A DNA stretch of 64,000 bases from an uncultured Enterobacteriaceae bacterium (GCA_936920625.1 CAKZHC010000014.1:62001-126000), one strand, 5' to 3'; positions 10,790-20,202 are shown, numbered from the stretch's first letter. Notes: generated from the sequence alone by a model not told the origin. Translations and numbers: made by a program.

Positions 10790-11201
10790 TTTACGTAACT
10801 TTCGTCATGACCGCCGGGTTTATTGCCGATACCGCCAGTCTGCTACTTATCGTTTCAAATCTGGTTAATATCGTTTCCGCTGACTTTTTTAGCTTCGGCT
10901 TTACACAATACGCCTCCGTTATGGTCCCGGCAGATATTGCAGCTATCGCCACCACGCTGGCTATGCTGCATTTATTTTCCGCAGGGATATTCCGGCTACC
11001 TATGACGCTGCATTACTTAAGACTCTGCCCAGCGTCATTAAAAACCCCGCCACGTTCAGAGCTGGCTGGATTGTACTTGTCGCTCTGCTTGCCGGATTTT
11101 TTGTCCCGGAGCCGTTGGAGACCCCGATCAGTGCGATTGCGGCCGCAGGCGCCACTATCCTGTCTGCTGTGACAAATATAGCTGCCTCCTTACGGGATTG
11201 A
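10790..11201 (+). pseudogene. arsB: Fragment of arsenite efflux pump ArsB
   Basis: From about 10,795 the frame reads FVMTAGFIADTASLLLIVSN and then NLVNIVSADFFSFGF, SVMVPADIAAI and TLAMLHL, which match the membrane pump ArsB around residues 140-200. A single-base deletion near 10,977-10,984 shifts the frame. In the new frame the homology continues as RRDIPATYDAALLKTLP, then GWIVLVALLAGFFVPEPL, ending at TGA (11199-11201). The first ~140 and last ~180 residues of the ~430-residue pump are missing, and no arsR or arsC lies beside it. It is a non-functional relic of an arsenic-resistance operon in the island. The stretch 10744-10790 is open in the same frame but does not resemble ArsB. Confidence 0.85.
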
Positions 11202-11347
11202 ACTCCGGCAGAATAATGCTATCAAATAATAATTAGAAAGTGACGTATCTGCCTGTTATATATAGAAATGTGAGCGTCATCTGATAAGCAGAATTTAAGA
11301 TTTTTCGATACGGCAAAAACCTACCGACTAATTAGGAGCCTAAACCA

Positions 11348-12226
11348 ATGGATCTAAACCAGCTCAGGACATTTGTGACAGTTGCGGAAACCTCAAGTCT
11401 TACCCGTGCAGCCAGTTTACTTTTTCTGAGCCAGCCGGCCGTAAGTGCTCATATCAAGTCACTCGAAACTGAGTTCAATGTGAAACTTTTCAGGCGCACG
11501 CCACGTGGAATGGAGCTCACTGCTTCCGGTATCATTATGCGGGACGAAGCGCGTCTTGCACTCAATGCCGCAAAAAAATTTGTGAGCAAGGCGCAGGCAC
11601 TCAATATTGCCGGAACCTGTGCACTGGGCACTATTTCCGTGCCAATAATCCTAAACCTGCCAGCGGTTCTTTCACAGCTACGCCAGCGCCATCAGAATGT
11701 CGGCCTGACGATCCGGCAAAATATCTCCGGTCACATCATCGAAGGAATTCTCGACGGCGAGCTTGACGCAGGTTTTGTTATTGGAAAAGTAAACGAGCCG
11801 CGACTGGGGGTTATCGCTGTTTCTCCTGTTACTCTGTGTATAGTAGGCCCCTGGGCCTGGAAAGCGCAGCTTGAAAAAGCCGGATGGAGTCAGCTTCAGA
11901 CACTGCCCTGGATTTCTACTCCGGAAAAATGCTCTTTTACTGTTATTTCGCGGGCTTTCTTTGAAAAACACAACGTCAGCGTACAGACTTCAATCGTAGC
12001 TGATCAGGAGAAAACATTGTCAGAGCTGGTTGTTATGGAAGCTGGCATCGCTCTTATGAGAGAGGATATTGCCCTTGTGCTTCAGGATAGTAAGGAAATT
12101 TATATCTGGCCCAAGGAGAAAACGGTGAGCCAGCTCTGCTTTATTTGGGACCGTGAGAAAGAGAATACCCCGGTTGTTCAGGCACTGATTGAAACTGTGC
12201 GTGATATCTGGCAGATTTCCGCCTGA
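11348..12226 (+). CDS. LysR-family transcriptional regulator
   Basis: This encodes 292 residues. An N-terminal winged helix-turn-helix (MDLNQLRTFVTVAETSSLTR, SLLFLSQPAVSAHIKSLE, LFRRTPRGMELTASG) covers residues 1-60, followed by a linker helix and a periplasmic-binding-like effector domain from ~90. A GGAG site precedes the ATG. It stands convergent to the EamA exporter/ligase/decarboxylase cluster, with the two stop codons about 50 bp apart. LysR regulators often control adjacent metabolic or efflux genes and respond to a small co-inducer, so regulation of that cluster is a reasonable inference. It is not a classic divergent pair, which weakens the case. Full length and apparently intact. 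Confidence 0.85.
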   Translation: MDLNQLRTFVTVAETSSLTRAASLLFLSQPAVSAHIKSLETEFNVKLFRRTPRGMELTASGIIMRDEARLALNAAKKFVSKAQALNIAGTCALGTISVPIILNLPAVLSQLRQRHQNVGLTIRQNISGHIIEGILDGELDAGFVIGKVNEPRLGVIAVSPVTLCIVGPWAWKAQLEKAGWSQLQTLPWISTPEKCSFTVISRAFFEKHNVSVQTSIVADQEKTLSELVVMEAGIALMREDIALVLQDSKEIYIWPKEKTVSQLCFIWDREKENTPVVQALIETVRDIWQISA

Positions 12227-12233
12227 ACCTCTG

Positions 12234-12263
12234 CTGCGTCCTTGCCAAAGGGAGAGGACGCAG
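12234..12263. terminator. Hairpin between convergent genes
   Basis: An 8-bp perfect stem (CTGCGTCC / GGACGCAG, loop of 14) lies between the stop codons of the LysR gene and the convergent exporter gene. There is no long T-run on either side, so it may be a weak bidirectional terminator. Confidence 0.5.
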
Positions 12264-12274
12264 TGAGCTTTCAC

Positions 12275-13246
12275 TTATTGGCGGTTGGCAGATGGTTTTA
12301 GTGTAACGGCCTCAGCGGGTGGCTGGGATTTAGCCAGCTTCCGCTGGTTCAGGTTGTTAAGAACAAGCGCTGTTGCTGTGATGACTGCTCCAGTAATCTG
12401 TACGTTTGTCGGCACAACGCCATTCAGGGCTGAAACAACAAAGGCAGTGACCGGAACCACGTCCATAAAGAGTACGCCGTTTGTAGCGGTGATGATCCGG
12501 TTACCAACGTTCCAGCACAGTACAGCAATCAGACCTGCAACCAGCGCCATGTACAACAGATCGGGAATAACCATCGTTACAGAAGCTATACCAGGAACAG
12601 AGATGACACCTGTTGCAGTCAGGAGCAGATCTATAATTAATACACTTATCATCCCGAGCAGTGTAGTCAGAGTGGTGTAACGCACCGGGCTCCACGCCGG
12701 GAAGTAACTTCCACCAATGGTATACAGTACCCAACACAGCGCCCCGGCAATAAGTAGCAGGTTAGCCGTCAGGTTTACGGGCGAATGCAGTACAGCAGCA
12801 ACATTACCATTGGTGATAACCAGCACAACGCCACTGAAAGAGAGCAGGATAAATGCGAACGTGCTGCCGCGAGGGCGGACTTTCTTCAGTGCCCATATGG
12901 CCAGAAGTCCCAGCATCGGCATTGTCGCCATCATGATAGATGCGGTTAATGCACCTCCCGGACCTGCCAGATGCTGCCCGAGGAATACCAGAAAACCAAA
13001 TCCGGCAAACCCCAGTGTGCCAAGCAGCCAGGCGAGCCCCCAGCGCTCTCCCTTCAATCGGAATGCACTATGCCCCTCACGGAACCACAATAGCAACGCA
13101 AAAGCTATGCCAGCAATGCCATAGCGGAGGGTTGTAAAATTGAACGGATCGAGGTAATTCAGTGCGTGTGTCATGACGGGAAACATGCCGCCCCATGATA
13201 ATGTTGCCAGCAGGCAGCAAATCAGCCCTTTAATATATGCATTCAT
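12275..13246 (-). CDS. EamA / DMT-superfamily permease (probable exporter)
   Basis: This encodes 323 residues from the chosen start MNAYIKGLICCLLATLSWGG, which has AAGGTGAC just upstream; a longer frame would add 19 residues without a ribosome site. About ten hydrophobic segments form two EamA repeats (first with LSWGGMFPVMTHALNYLDPF, second after ~residue 165), as in RhaT/YdcZ-type drug/metabolite transporters. These inner-membrane proteins mostly export metabolites. It is the third gene of a co-directional cluster: decarboxylase, AMP-ligase, then 120 bp, then this gene. It could export the product of those enzymes; this is inference. Ends in a hydrophilic tail. Intact. Confidence 0.85.
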   Translation of the reverse strand: MNAYIKGLICCLLATLSWGGMFPVMTHALNYLDPFNFTTLRYGIAGIAFALLLWFREGHSAFRLKGERWGLAWLLGTLGFAGFGFLVFLGQHLAGPGGALTASIMMATMPMLGLLAIWALKKVRPRGSTFAFILLSFSGVVLVITNGNVAAVLHSPVNLTANLLLIAGALCWVLYTIGGSYFPAWSPVRYTTLTTLLGMISVLIIDLLLTATGVISVPGIASVTMVIPDLLYMALVAGLIAVLCWNVGNRIITATNGVLFMDVVPVTAFVVSALNGVVPTNVQITGAVITATALVLNNLNQRKLAKSQPPAEAVTLKPSANRQ

Positions 13247-13366
13247 AATGTCACCTTTATATATGAGAATATTCGCTACCTTTGTATAATTATATTTACA
13301 CATGGACAGCAGGATAACTATTCGTGAGTTTTTATATTGATATCAGTAATATTGATATCGGAATAT

Positions 13367-14863
13367 TTATGCTGCATCCGGAATACGAATAATTTCACTA
13401 AAACGGACTTTTCCACTCGGGCTATATGGTATTTTCTCAACCCTGAACGCTGTAAAATTAATTATTCCATTTCGAATGGCCTGTTCATTTATTTTTTTGA
13501 TAAGACATGTAAATTTATTTACTCTATTCTGGTTAGTACTGAAAATACACCTGATGTGGCTCTCACCTCGTAGCGGAACAGCTACAAGGGCAACGTCCTT
13601 AACACAAGGCAAAGATCTGATATGTTCCTCAGTGCGATGAACGTCATAAACGCAGTGGTTTTCTCCATTTCGATTCATTAAAAACAACCTTCCGCCGTCA
13701 TCGAGATAACCATAATCCGCCATAAGGAAATATCGCTCACCATCGATCAAGGTGAAAGGCTTGCTGCCGTCACCATATTCATCCATAAGCATATAGCTGG
13801 CTATGGCTACCCTTCCATTCTTATTTGCACCAAGCGGAATATTATCTTCGTCAAGAATCATTACTCGATTACCGTTAAAAGCCCTCCCGACACTCTCCGG
13901 ACACTCAGACATATCTGCTGGGTCAGACAGGATATTTACTCCGGTTTCAGTACATCCATAATATTCGCAAAAAATATTTCCAAATGCAGCGCGAGCACAT
14001 TGCTTACTTTTTACTGGGAAATAACTACCGCCAACCAGAACCCAGCGCAGATTGTGTTGTAGTCGCCCAGTGCCAGCGAGGTTCAACATCCGGGCTACTA
14101 AATTTGGTGTCATCACAGAGGCCTTTACTGCGCTGACACTGAGAACATATGCGAGAGCTGGCTCGTCGTCCTGGTCGACCAGATACAACGGTGCCCCCAG
14201 CCCCATAAACATCCTGGCCCAGCCATTACCTGCGGCATGGCAAAGAGGAAGAATAAGCATGAAGCCATCACGATGAGTAAAGTTGAAGCGTTCAGTAAAC
14301 CAGGTGAATCGGCGTGAATCAAAAGAGCGATATCGCAGAACGATTTTGGGCACAGAACTGGTTCCGGAAGTTAAAGAGACTGCGCGGAATGGAGGATAAA
14401 TGTGAGTAGAAAGCAGACTATTCAGCTCTGAATGATGGAGCTCACCGACGCTACTAACGACAGAATCAATCGGTGCATCAATTGCCAGCATACTTATTCC
14501 ATTCGCATTAAAAGCGTTAATCTCATCAGGTGTATAAAGACTGAAAGATATGATCAGCAAACCTGGATTGACCCGATTGATGAGTGTGCTAAGAGTTTTG
14601 ACTGGCAGGGAGTAATCCAGCCCGTTTACCGGAATCCCTAGCGTAGCAAATGCAGCAAGCCAGCAAATAAGCTCGGTGCTGTTTTTTGACAAATAGCAGG
14701 CAGAGCGAAGCTGTTCCGCATTGAAGGATCGGAGCAGAAAAACCATACGGGATTCTGTCAACCGAATGATATCATACCACGTATATTTTTCTTTACCGTC
14801 CGAGATGCAAATTTCATTGCCACGTACAGTAGCAATCTCATTAAGTCTTTTAAGAGTAATCAT
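13367..14863 (-). CDS. AMP-forming acyl/aryl-acid ligase (adenylate-forming enzyme)
   Basis: This encodes 498 residues of the ANL superfamily. The P-loop-like core motif is SLTSGTSSVPKIVLR (~165-180, a variant of the usual TSGTTGxPKG). A5 is EYYGCTETG (~305), A7 is MADYGYLDDGGRLFLMNR (~390) and the catalytic lysine motif is YSPSGKVRFSEI (~480). Such enzymes activate a carboxylic acid as acyl-AMP and pass it to CoA, a carrier protein or an amine. No carrier domain is present and none is seen nearby. It starts 32 bp after the Orn/Lys/Arg-type decarboxylase, with CAGGAA before the ATG, so the two are probably one transcript. A logical but unproven pathway is amine formation plus acid activation. 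The substrate is not predictable here. Divergence in the core motif sets it apart from typical acyl-CoA synthetases. Confidence 0.85.
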   Translation of the reverse strand: MITLKRLNEIATVRGNEICISDGKEKYTWYDIIRLTESRMVFLLRSFNAEQLRSACYLSKNSTELICWLAAFATLGIPVNGLDYSLPVKTLSTLINRVNPGLLIISFSLYTPDEINAFNANGISMLAIDAPIDSVVSSVGELHHSELNSLLSTHIYPPFRAVSLTSGTSSVPKIVLRYRSFDSRRFTWFTERFNFTHRDGFMLILPLCHAAGNGWARMFMGLGAPLYLVDQDDEPALAYVLSVSAVKASVMTPNLVARMLNLAGTGRLQHNLRWVLVGGSYFPVKSKQCARAAFGNIFCEYYGCTETGVNILSDPADMSECPESVGRAFNGNRVMILDEDNIPLGANKNGRVAIASYMLMDEYGDGSKPFTLIDGERYFLMADYGYLDDGGRLFLMNRNGENHCVYDVHRTEEHIRSLPCVKDVALVAVPLRGESHIRCIFSTNQNRVNKFTCLIKKINEQAIRNGIINFTAFRVEKIPYSPSGKVRFSEIIRIPDAA

Positions 14864-14895
14864 TGGAAGTTTCCTGAGGTTATTAATTTTTTAGA

Positions 14896-16260
14896 TTAAG
14901 CAGCTATAATAAGAAAGCCCTTTTTTCTGTAATCATGGATCTTATTTTTCATTTTCTCATTAATCACTTCTCCCGGAAAAACAAGCGGGACACCGGGTGG
15001 ATAAGGAATAATAAATTTATCTGAGGTATTATTTTTAGTGTTATTTCTTATATTTTTGCTCCTGATTGTTTTATCCAGAAATGAAAGGAGGCAGGAAACA
15101 GCTTGGTTATTTATTCCAATATGAAAATTTAAAAGTAGAGAGTCATTAATGAATCTTTTAACATATATATTATTATCAGCCAGTCGCTTTTGCATTTCCG
15201 CACCAGAACCAAGGGAAGAAACATTGAGCAGAACTTTTGTTGGATCGTAATGGATATGCCAGTGAGAATCAAAAACTCTCCTGCTTATTGCACTATTCCC
15301 CAAACTTTTCAGGGTGCAAACACCAATGGTAAATCTTTTTACCAGCAAACGACAGTGAGCTGCCAGGACTTTTCCATACTTCGCCATCATTGCCTGAGAT
15401 GCGTCAAGAGATGCCAAAATGGGATAGCTGGGTGAGGTTGTGTGGATTCTGTATTTAGCTATCTCTATTTTTTCAGGCAACGCTTTGGTACCGCGGCAGT
15501 GGATAACTGAAGCCTGGCGCAGACAGTAAAGAGATTTATGTGCCGAGTGCGTACAGACGACTTGCATATCAGGATAACGACCCAAAAGCGGCCCAATATT
15601 CATAGCTGTCAGATACTGTGTATCTTCACTGAAATAATTCAAGCTACCCCAGGCCTCATCAATAAAGAACTGGCGGGTTTTGATCCCAGCTACCATAAGC
15701 CGCTCCAGAATCTTTGGAATATCGTAAATAACTCCCTCATACGACTGGGCGGTAAGAATAACCATATCGCAGGCTCTTCCGCTCCGTTGCATAGATAAAA
15801 GAGTATTTTCAAGGTGGTCATATGACCAGGCTGTTATTTCATCGTCTTCTGTCCGCAAGTCCGGATAGAGATATACCACCTCTGCGCCAATAGACTGAGT
15901 ATGGAAATGCACAGACTGATGGCAGTTTTTGTCAATCAGAATACGCATTCCTTTTTCATAAAGAGCCGTGATGGCTATCTGGTTGGCTGTACTTGTGCCA
16001 CTAGTAATATAAAATGAAGCATCTGAATTATAAAGCTGTGAAGTGAGCTTCTGTGATTCATAAATTACTCCCTGTGAGAAAAAAAAGTTGTCAAAAAGTT
16101 CACCGGTCGCTGAACCTTCCAGACATTCTGACATGATGCTACGGGTATCTCCAACAATGTCACTTTTACCATGACTGGAGATTGGGAGGGCGTGAAATGA
16201 ATAGATATTCTTATAGCAGAGATTTTTTAGTCCAGTAAGAACGGGGGTTTTCTCAATCAT
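14896..16260 (-). CDS. Orn/Lys/Arg-type PLP decarboxylase (short, wing-less form)
   Basis: This encodes 454 residues of fold-type I PLP enzymes in the Orn/Lys/Arg decarboxylase class. Visible are ITSGTSTANQIAITAL (~80), the cofactor-contact segment with DEAWGSL (~205-211), and the Schiff-base lysine in THSAHKSLYCLRQASVIH (~250). The C-terminal family signature is YPPGVPLVFPGE (~420). It lacks the N-terminal wing domain of inducible CadA/SpeF/AdiA (700+ residues), so it resembles the short Gram-positive-style enzymes (~480). It would make a diamine or agmatine from a basic amino acid in the cytoplasm; the exact substrate is unknown. It is first in the decarboxylase-ligase-exporter cluster. Low-GC composition relative to the core genes suggests transfer. 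Intact. Confidence 0.85.
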   Translation of the reverse strand: MIEKTPVLTGLKNLCYKNIYSFHALPISSHGKSDIVGDTRSIMSECLEGSATGELFDNFFFSQGVIYESQKLTSQLYNSDASFYITSGTSTANQIAITALYEKGMRILIDKNCHQSVHFHTQSIGAEVVYLYPDLRTEDDEITAWSYDHLENTLLSMQRSGRACDMVILTAQSYEGVIYDIPKILERLMVAGIKTRQFFIDEAWGSLNYFSEDTQYLTAMNIGPLLGRYPDMQVVCTHSAHKSLYCLRQASVIHCRGTKALPEKIEIAKYRIHTTSPSYPILASLDASQAMMAKYGKVLAAHCRLLVKRFTIGVCTLKSLGNSAISRRVFDSHWHIHYDPTKVLLNVSSLGSGAEMQKRLADNNIYVKRFINDSLLLNFHIGINNQAVSCLLSFLDKTIRSKNIRNNTKNNTSDKFIIPYPPGVPLVFPGEVINEKMKNKIHDYRKKGFLIIAA

Positions 16261-16489
16261 TTTAATAATCCTAGTGGTTATTTTTTATTCACTATGCTTT
16301 ATTCTTTTTTTAAGGGCTTGTGAATGAAAATATGCCTTCTTAATACTCAAATGAATATTTGTATTTTTTGATTAAGGTATCAGGGAAAATGATAATCCTA
16401 TGAACAGTCAGACTTATTGGTTCTGTTATAATAAGCCGTAGTTAGTTATTTTCTTTATTTCTCACGTTACTGCCAGTGTCCCTGACCAG

Positions 16490-17013
16490 AAAAGCATTCA
16501 GACGTCTGCATTACCCTGTCGATATCATTGCTAAGTGTGTTTGCTGGTACCAGGCTTATGCTCTGGCCTGCGTAATTTGGAGGAGATGATGGCAGAACGG
16601 GGTATAATGATTGATCATTCCACCGTGTATCGCTGGGGTATCAGATTAGCGCCGTTTGAATAAGACTTTCCGTCAGTATAAACGTCCGGTGAGGTGATGC
16701 TGGCGGATAGATGAGACTTACATCAGAGTTAAATGTTAGTGGAAATGCCTGTATCGGGCTGTTGACTGGTCAGGTCAAACTATTAACTTTTTTGCTGACA
16801 GCCAGCCGCAACACAACCGCTGCACTGCGTTTCTTTCACAAAACCTTTCGTCGGATTGGTGCTCCTGAGGTGGTAACCATTGATAACAGCACTGCCAGCA
16901 GAGTAGCTCCGACTGTGCTCAGCAACGACAAAAACGACAAAGCAGAAGAAGAAACCCTCACTATCAGGCAGAGCAACTACCTGAATAATCTTATGGAACA
17001 GGATAACCAGTAA
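16490..17013 (+). mobile_element. Decayed IS6-family transposase
   Basis: Pieces in shifting frames match IS6/IS26-type DDE transposases in order: FRRLHYPVDIIAKCVCWYQ, then AERGIMIDHSTVYRW at ~16,585, a damaged DETY region at ~16,700, FLLTASRNTTAALRFF at ~16,790, GAPEVVTIDNS, and finally IRQSNYLNNLMEQD at ~16,965. In-frame stops and shifts occur throughout, and the end of the transposase is missing, so it cannot move. No clear 14-bp terminal repeats were identified. It marks one side of the accessory cluster. Confidence 0.8.
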
Positions 17014-17050
17014 GTTTTAACGGGGCCGAACCGTAATTTTTACATTGTAA

Positions 17051-17782
17051 TTAGCAGGCATCATCCCCAACCTGAAACGAACCCGAAAATGAAAGACGTT
17101 TCGGACTGATAAAACAATGGGGCAGATAACGATGCAGATTACGTTTTTCGCAGAATTCGGCAAAATCCACGGCATTGTTAACACCTGTTTTATCGTATAA
17201 CTCCTGTATGATATTTTCTATCGTGCGGGGAAAACGATAAAGTGTGCGGGCAATTGCTCTACTAGTCATTCCCTGTAGTTTCAGAAAAATAATCTCGCAC
17301 TCTTTCTCTGTAAAAAAATCATCCGGCTTATGCAACAACAGAGAACCTGGAAGCTTTCCTTTGATAAAATCATTCGGACGGAAGAGTTCTAAATATTTTA
17401 TATGGAGAAGTACACCAATAAATTTTTTTTCTTTACTATAAAAAGCAGTTTTCCGGACAGTATAAGGATTGTCTGCTGACTCAGGATGCACTTCAAGCAT
17501 CATGAGTTCTTTGAGTGGGTTAGCAGCAATCTGTTTATCCTGTTCTCTCCAGTCGCTAACTGTTTTCTCATTCTCACAAAGAGGTGAATGAATCTCCTCA
17601 TAATATTTTTCATTTAGATCATCAGGTGTTTTGACACGAGCAAGTTTTGCCAGTGCCATATTTGCATACAGAACCTTTGAATTTGAATCTGCACTTGTTA
17701 TGCAAATCGGATCAGAAAAATCGTCAAAAACACAACTCAGCGTTTCGATAATCTGTTTGTCTGTGTGAACAATTTCTTTCAT
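17051..17782 (-). CDS. PAS domain plus LuxR-type helix-turn-helix regulator
   Basis: This encodes 243 residues. The N-terminal part (~15-135) looks like a PAS fold: DPICITSADSNSKVLYANMA and later a beta-rich segment ending KFIGVLLHIKYL. The C-terminal part has a LuxR/GerE-like helix-turn-helix: FTEKECEIIFLKLQGMTSR then AIARTLYRFPRTIENIIQEL at ~160-200. A GAGG site precedes the ATG. Such stand-alone PAS-LuxR proteins act as cytoplasmic transcription factors responding to a small signal; the signal and targets are unknown. It lies beside the IS6 remnant and upstream of nothing co-directional, so its regulon could include the nearby accessory cluster. Intact. Confidence 0.8.
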   Translation of the reverse strand: MKEIVHTDKQIIETLSCVFDDFSDPICITSADSNSKVLYANMALAKLARVKTPDDLNEKYYEEIHSPLCENEKTVSDWREQDKQIAANPLKELMMLEVHPESADNPYTVRKTAFYSKEKKFIGVLLHIKYLELFRPNDFIKGKLPGSLLLHKPDDFFTEKECEIIFLKLQGMTSRAIARTLYRFPRTIENIIQELYDKTGVNNAVDFAEFCEKRNLHRYLPHCFISPKRLSFSGSFQVGDDAC

Positions 17783-18541
17783 AATTGCTGCCTCATTTCA
17801 ATACACTGAATCATTAGAGCCACACCTTATCTGAACATAAAATACCTTTTTTTATTTAAAAAACCGAGTATTTTATACTTTACTTAATGAAGTAAATATT
17901 AATTTATCTTAATATTCAGTTAACCATCGTTTGACCACAATAATTATGGCGGATACCTCATTATCTCTGCCCACTGCACGTATATTTTCTGGTCTCCCGA
18001 CGCGTCTGATGTCATAAACCGGAATACCCCGAGGCGGTATTCTCCGGGTGGTACAGATCAACAGTTTTCAGCAGAAATGTAAAAAGTACAGTGCCAATAT
18101 CTGGTACTTATAACAGCAGGGTGACACCTATATTATCTTCAGATACGGTCTTTCAGCCGGGCAGCATACGGCTGGCAATCCTGTTCTGCGTATTTCTTTT
18201 AATTCAAGGGGGGAGCAGGCCATGTTTGTGTTTCCCTGAATTGCTGACTGTAAAAAACGGCAGCGTAACTCTTCACAGCCCCGGGCTGTTAATGCAACAG
18301 AACCGTTTTTCTTTGGGTTTGAGGTTTTTAAATTTAGTATCTGGCAGCATAATCAACGGCACCAGAAACAAGTAAAATGAGGCATCACAGAGTGCCTTAT
18401 TTATAAGGCACTCAATAATACCGCCAGAAAAAATGAAGCATGTAAGAATTGATATGAGCCAACATGGCAAATATACTTATTTAAACAAAACAATTAATAG
18501 TAAAAATAATCTAATATGAACCTCTAACAACAGCCTGTTGA
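17783..18541. other. Intergenic stretch before guaA, no convincing gene
   Basis: About 760 bp. A 94-codon plus-strand frame at 18091-18375 has a hydrophobic segment (LAILFCVFLLI) but no recognisable family. It contains a perfect hairpin (listed separately). This is the right edge of the accessory island against the conserved guaA. Confidence 0.5.
18390..18413. terminator. Perfect 10-bp hairpin downstream of guaA
   Basis: GAGTGCCTTA and TAAGGCACTC form a 10-bp stem around a TTTA loop. There is no strong T-run, so it may act as a mRNA 3' stabiliser or weak terminator for guaA (minus) about 130 bp downstream of its stop. Confidence 0.45.
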
Positions 18542-20122
18542 TTATTCCCATTCAATAGTTGCTGGCGGTTTGCCACTAATGTCATAAACCACCCTCGATA
18601 CTCCACTAATTTCATTAATAATTCTGTTAGAGACCCGCCCCAGAAATTCATACGGCAGATGCGCCCAGTTCGCCGTCATAAAATCGATAGTTTCTACCGC
18701 ACGTAGCGCTATTACCCAGTCATACTTACGTCCATCGCCCATTACGCCAACCGAACGCACCGGCAGAAAGACTGCAAATGCCTGGCTGACTTTATTATAG
18801 AGGTCGGCTTTATGCAGCTCTTCAATGAAAATAGCATCCGCATGGCGCAACAGATCACAGTACGCTTTTTTTACCTCGCCTAACACTCGCACTCCCAGCC
18901 CTGGTCCAGGAAAAGGATGGCGGTAAAGCATGTCGTGAGGCAGCCCCAGTTCCAGTCCGATTTTGCGTACTTCATCTTTAAACAGCTCTTTAAGTGGCTC
19001 TACCAGACCAAGCTTCATCTCGTTAGGCAGGCCCCCAACATTATGGTGCGACTTAATAACATGCGCTTTCCCTGTGGCTGAAGCCGCAGATTCAATGACA
19101 TCTGGATAGATAGTGCCCTGTGCCAGCCATTTAACTTCAGCCAGCTTTGCTGCCTCGGAGTCAAATACCTCAACAAACACCCGGCCAATCGTTTTACGTT
19201 TCTCTTCCGGGTCCTCTATACCTGCCAAGGCATCGAGAAAACGTGCTTCTGCTGAGACGGAGACAATATTCAGGCCAAAGTGTGAACCAAACATCTTCAG
19301 GACCTGCTCTGCCTCATTATGTCGCAGCAGACCGTTATCGACAAAAACACAAGTCAGGCGATCACCAATCGCACGATGCAGCAGCATCGCCGTGACAGAT
19401 GAATCGACCCCTCCGGAAAGCCCGAGGATAACTTTGTCATTACCAATCTGGCTGCGCAGGCGCTCTATAGCATCTTCGATAATTTTTGCTGGAGTCCAGA
19501 GCGCATCACATCCACATATTTCACGAACAAAACGCTCCAGCATGCGACCGCCCTGCCGGGTGTGAGTAACTTCCGGATGGAACTGTATGCCATAAAGATG
19601 CCTGGATTCATCTGCCATTATGGCAAACGGGCAGCTCTCTGTACTGGCAATGGTGATAAAGCCGGGTGGCATCGCTGTAACCTTGTCGCCATGGCTCATC
19701 CAGACATGCAATAGTGACTGACCACTAGCGCTAACGGAGTCCTCAATGCCGTTAAGCAGCCTGCTCTGATTTTGCACTTCCACCTGTGCATAACCAAACT
19801 CCCGCTTACTGCTGCCTGCTACTGCTCCGCCCAGTTGCAGTGCCATAGCCTGCATACCATAGCAGATTCCGAGTACGGGCAGGCTGGCATTAAAAACATA
19901 CTCCGGCACCCGCGGGCTATTTAGTGCCGTGGCACTTTCCGGACCACCTGAAAGAATAATCCCGTTTGGGTGGAATTCGCGGATCTGCGCTTCGCTGACA
20001 TCCCACGGCCAAAGCTCGCAATATACTCCAAGCTCACGTACCCGCCGGGCCACTAACTGGGTGTATTGGGATCCAAAATCAAGAATCAGAATGCGGTGCT
20101 TTTGAATATTTTCCGTCGTCAT
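18542..20122 (-). CDS. guaA: GMP synthase (glutamine-hydrolysing)
   Basis: This encodes 526 residues from MTTENIQKHRILILDFGSQY, the start that matches known GuaA; upstream in-frame codons to 20188 are not conserved. It converts XMP to GMP with ATP and glutamine. The class I amidotransferase domain has the Cys nucleophile in LGICYGMQAM and His/Glu in FHPEVTH. The ATP-pyrophosphatase domain begins with GLSGGVDSSV, and the C-terminal dimerisation domain ends in DISGKPPATIEWE. It follows guaB by 80 bp on the same strand (guaBA operon). Intact. Confidence 0.97.
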   Translation of the reverse strand: MTTENIQKHRILILDFGSQYTQLVARRVRELGVYCELWPWDVSEAQIREFHPNGIILSGGPESATALNSPRVPEYVFNASLPVLGICYGMQAMALQLGGAVAGSSKREFGYAQVEVQNQSRLLNGIEDSVSASGQSLLHVWMSHGDKVTAMPPGFITIASTESCPFAIMADESRHLYGIQFHPEVTHTRQGGRMLERFVREICGCDALWTPAKIIEDAIERLRSQIGNDKVILGLSGGVDSSVTAMLLHRAIGDRLTCVFVDNGLLRHNEAEQVLKMFGSHFGLNIVSVSAEARFLDALAGIEDPEEKRKTIGRVFVEVFDSEAAKLAEVKWLAQGTIYPDVIESAASATGKAHVIKSHHNVGGLPNEMKLGLVEPLKELFKDEVRKIGLELGLPHDMLYRHPFPGPGLGVRVLGEVKKAYCDLLRHADAIFIEELHKADLYNKVSQAFAVFLPVRSVGVMGDGRKYDWVIALRAVETIDFMTANWAHLPYEFLGRVSNRIINEISGVSRVVYDISGKPPATIEWE

Positions 20123-20202
20123 TAAATCCATTCCAGAATGTTTCTCAAAACATAAATAACCGCAATTCCCGGCCAGAACCGGGAACATACAGCGTTAACA
20201 CA

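Noticed and set aside
18091..18375. 94-codon plus ORF, briefly considered as a VgrG tail remnant (SVTLHSPGLL)
   Set aside because: Resemblance is too short and lacks any supporting secretion genes.
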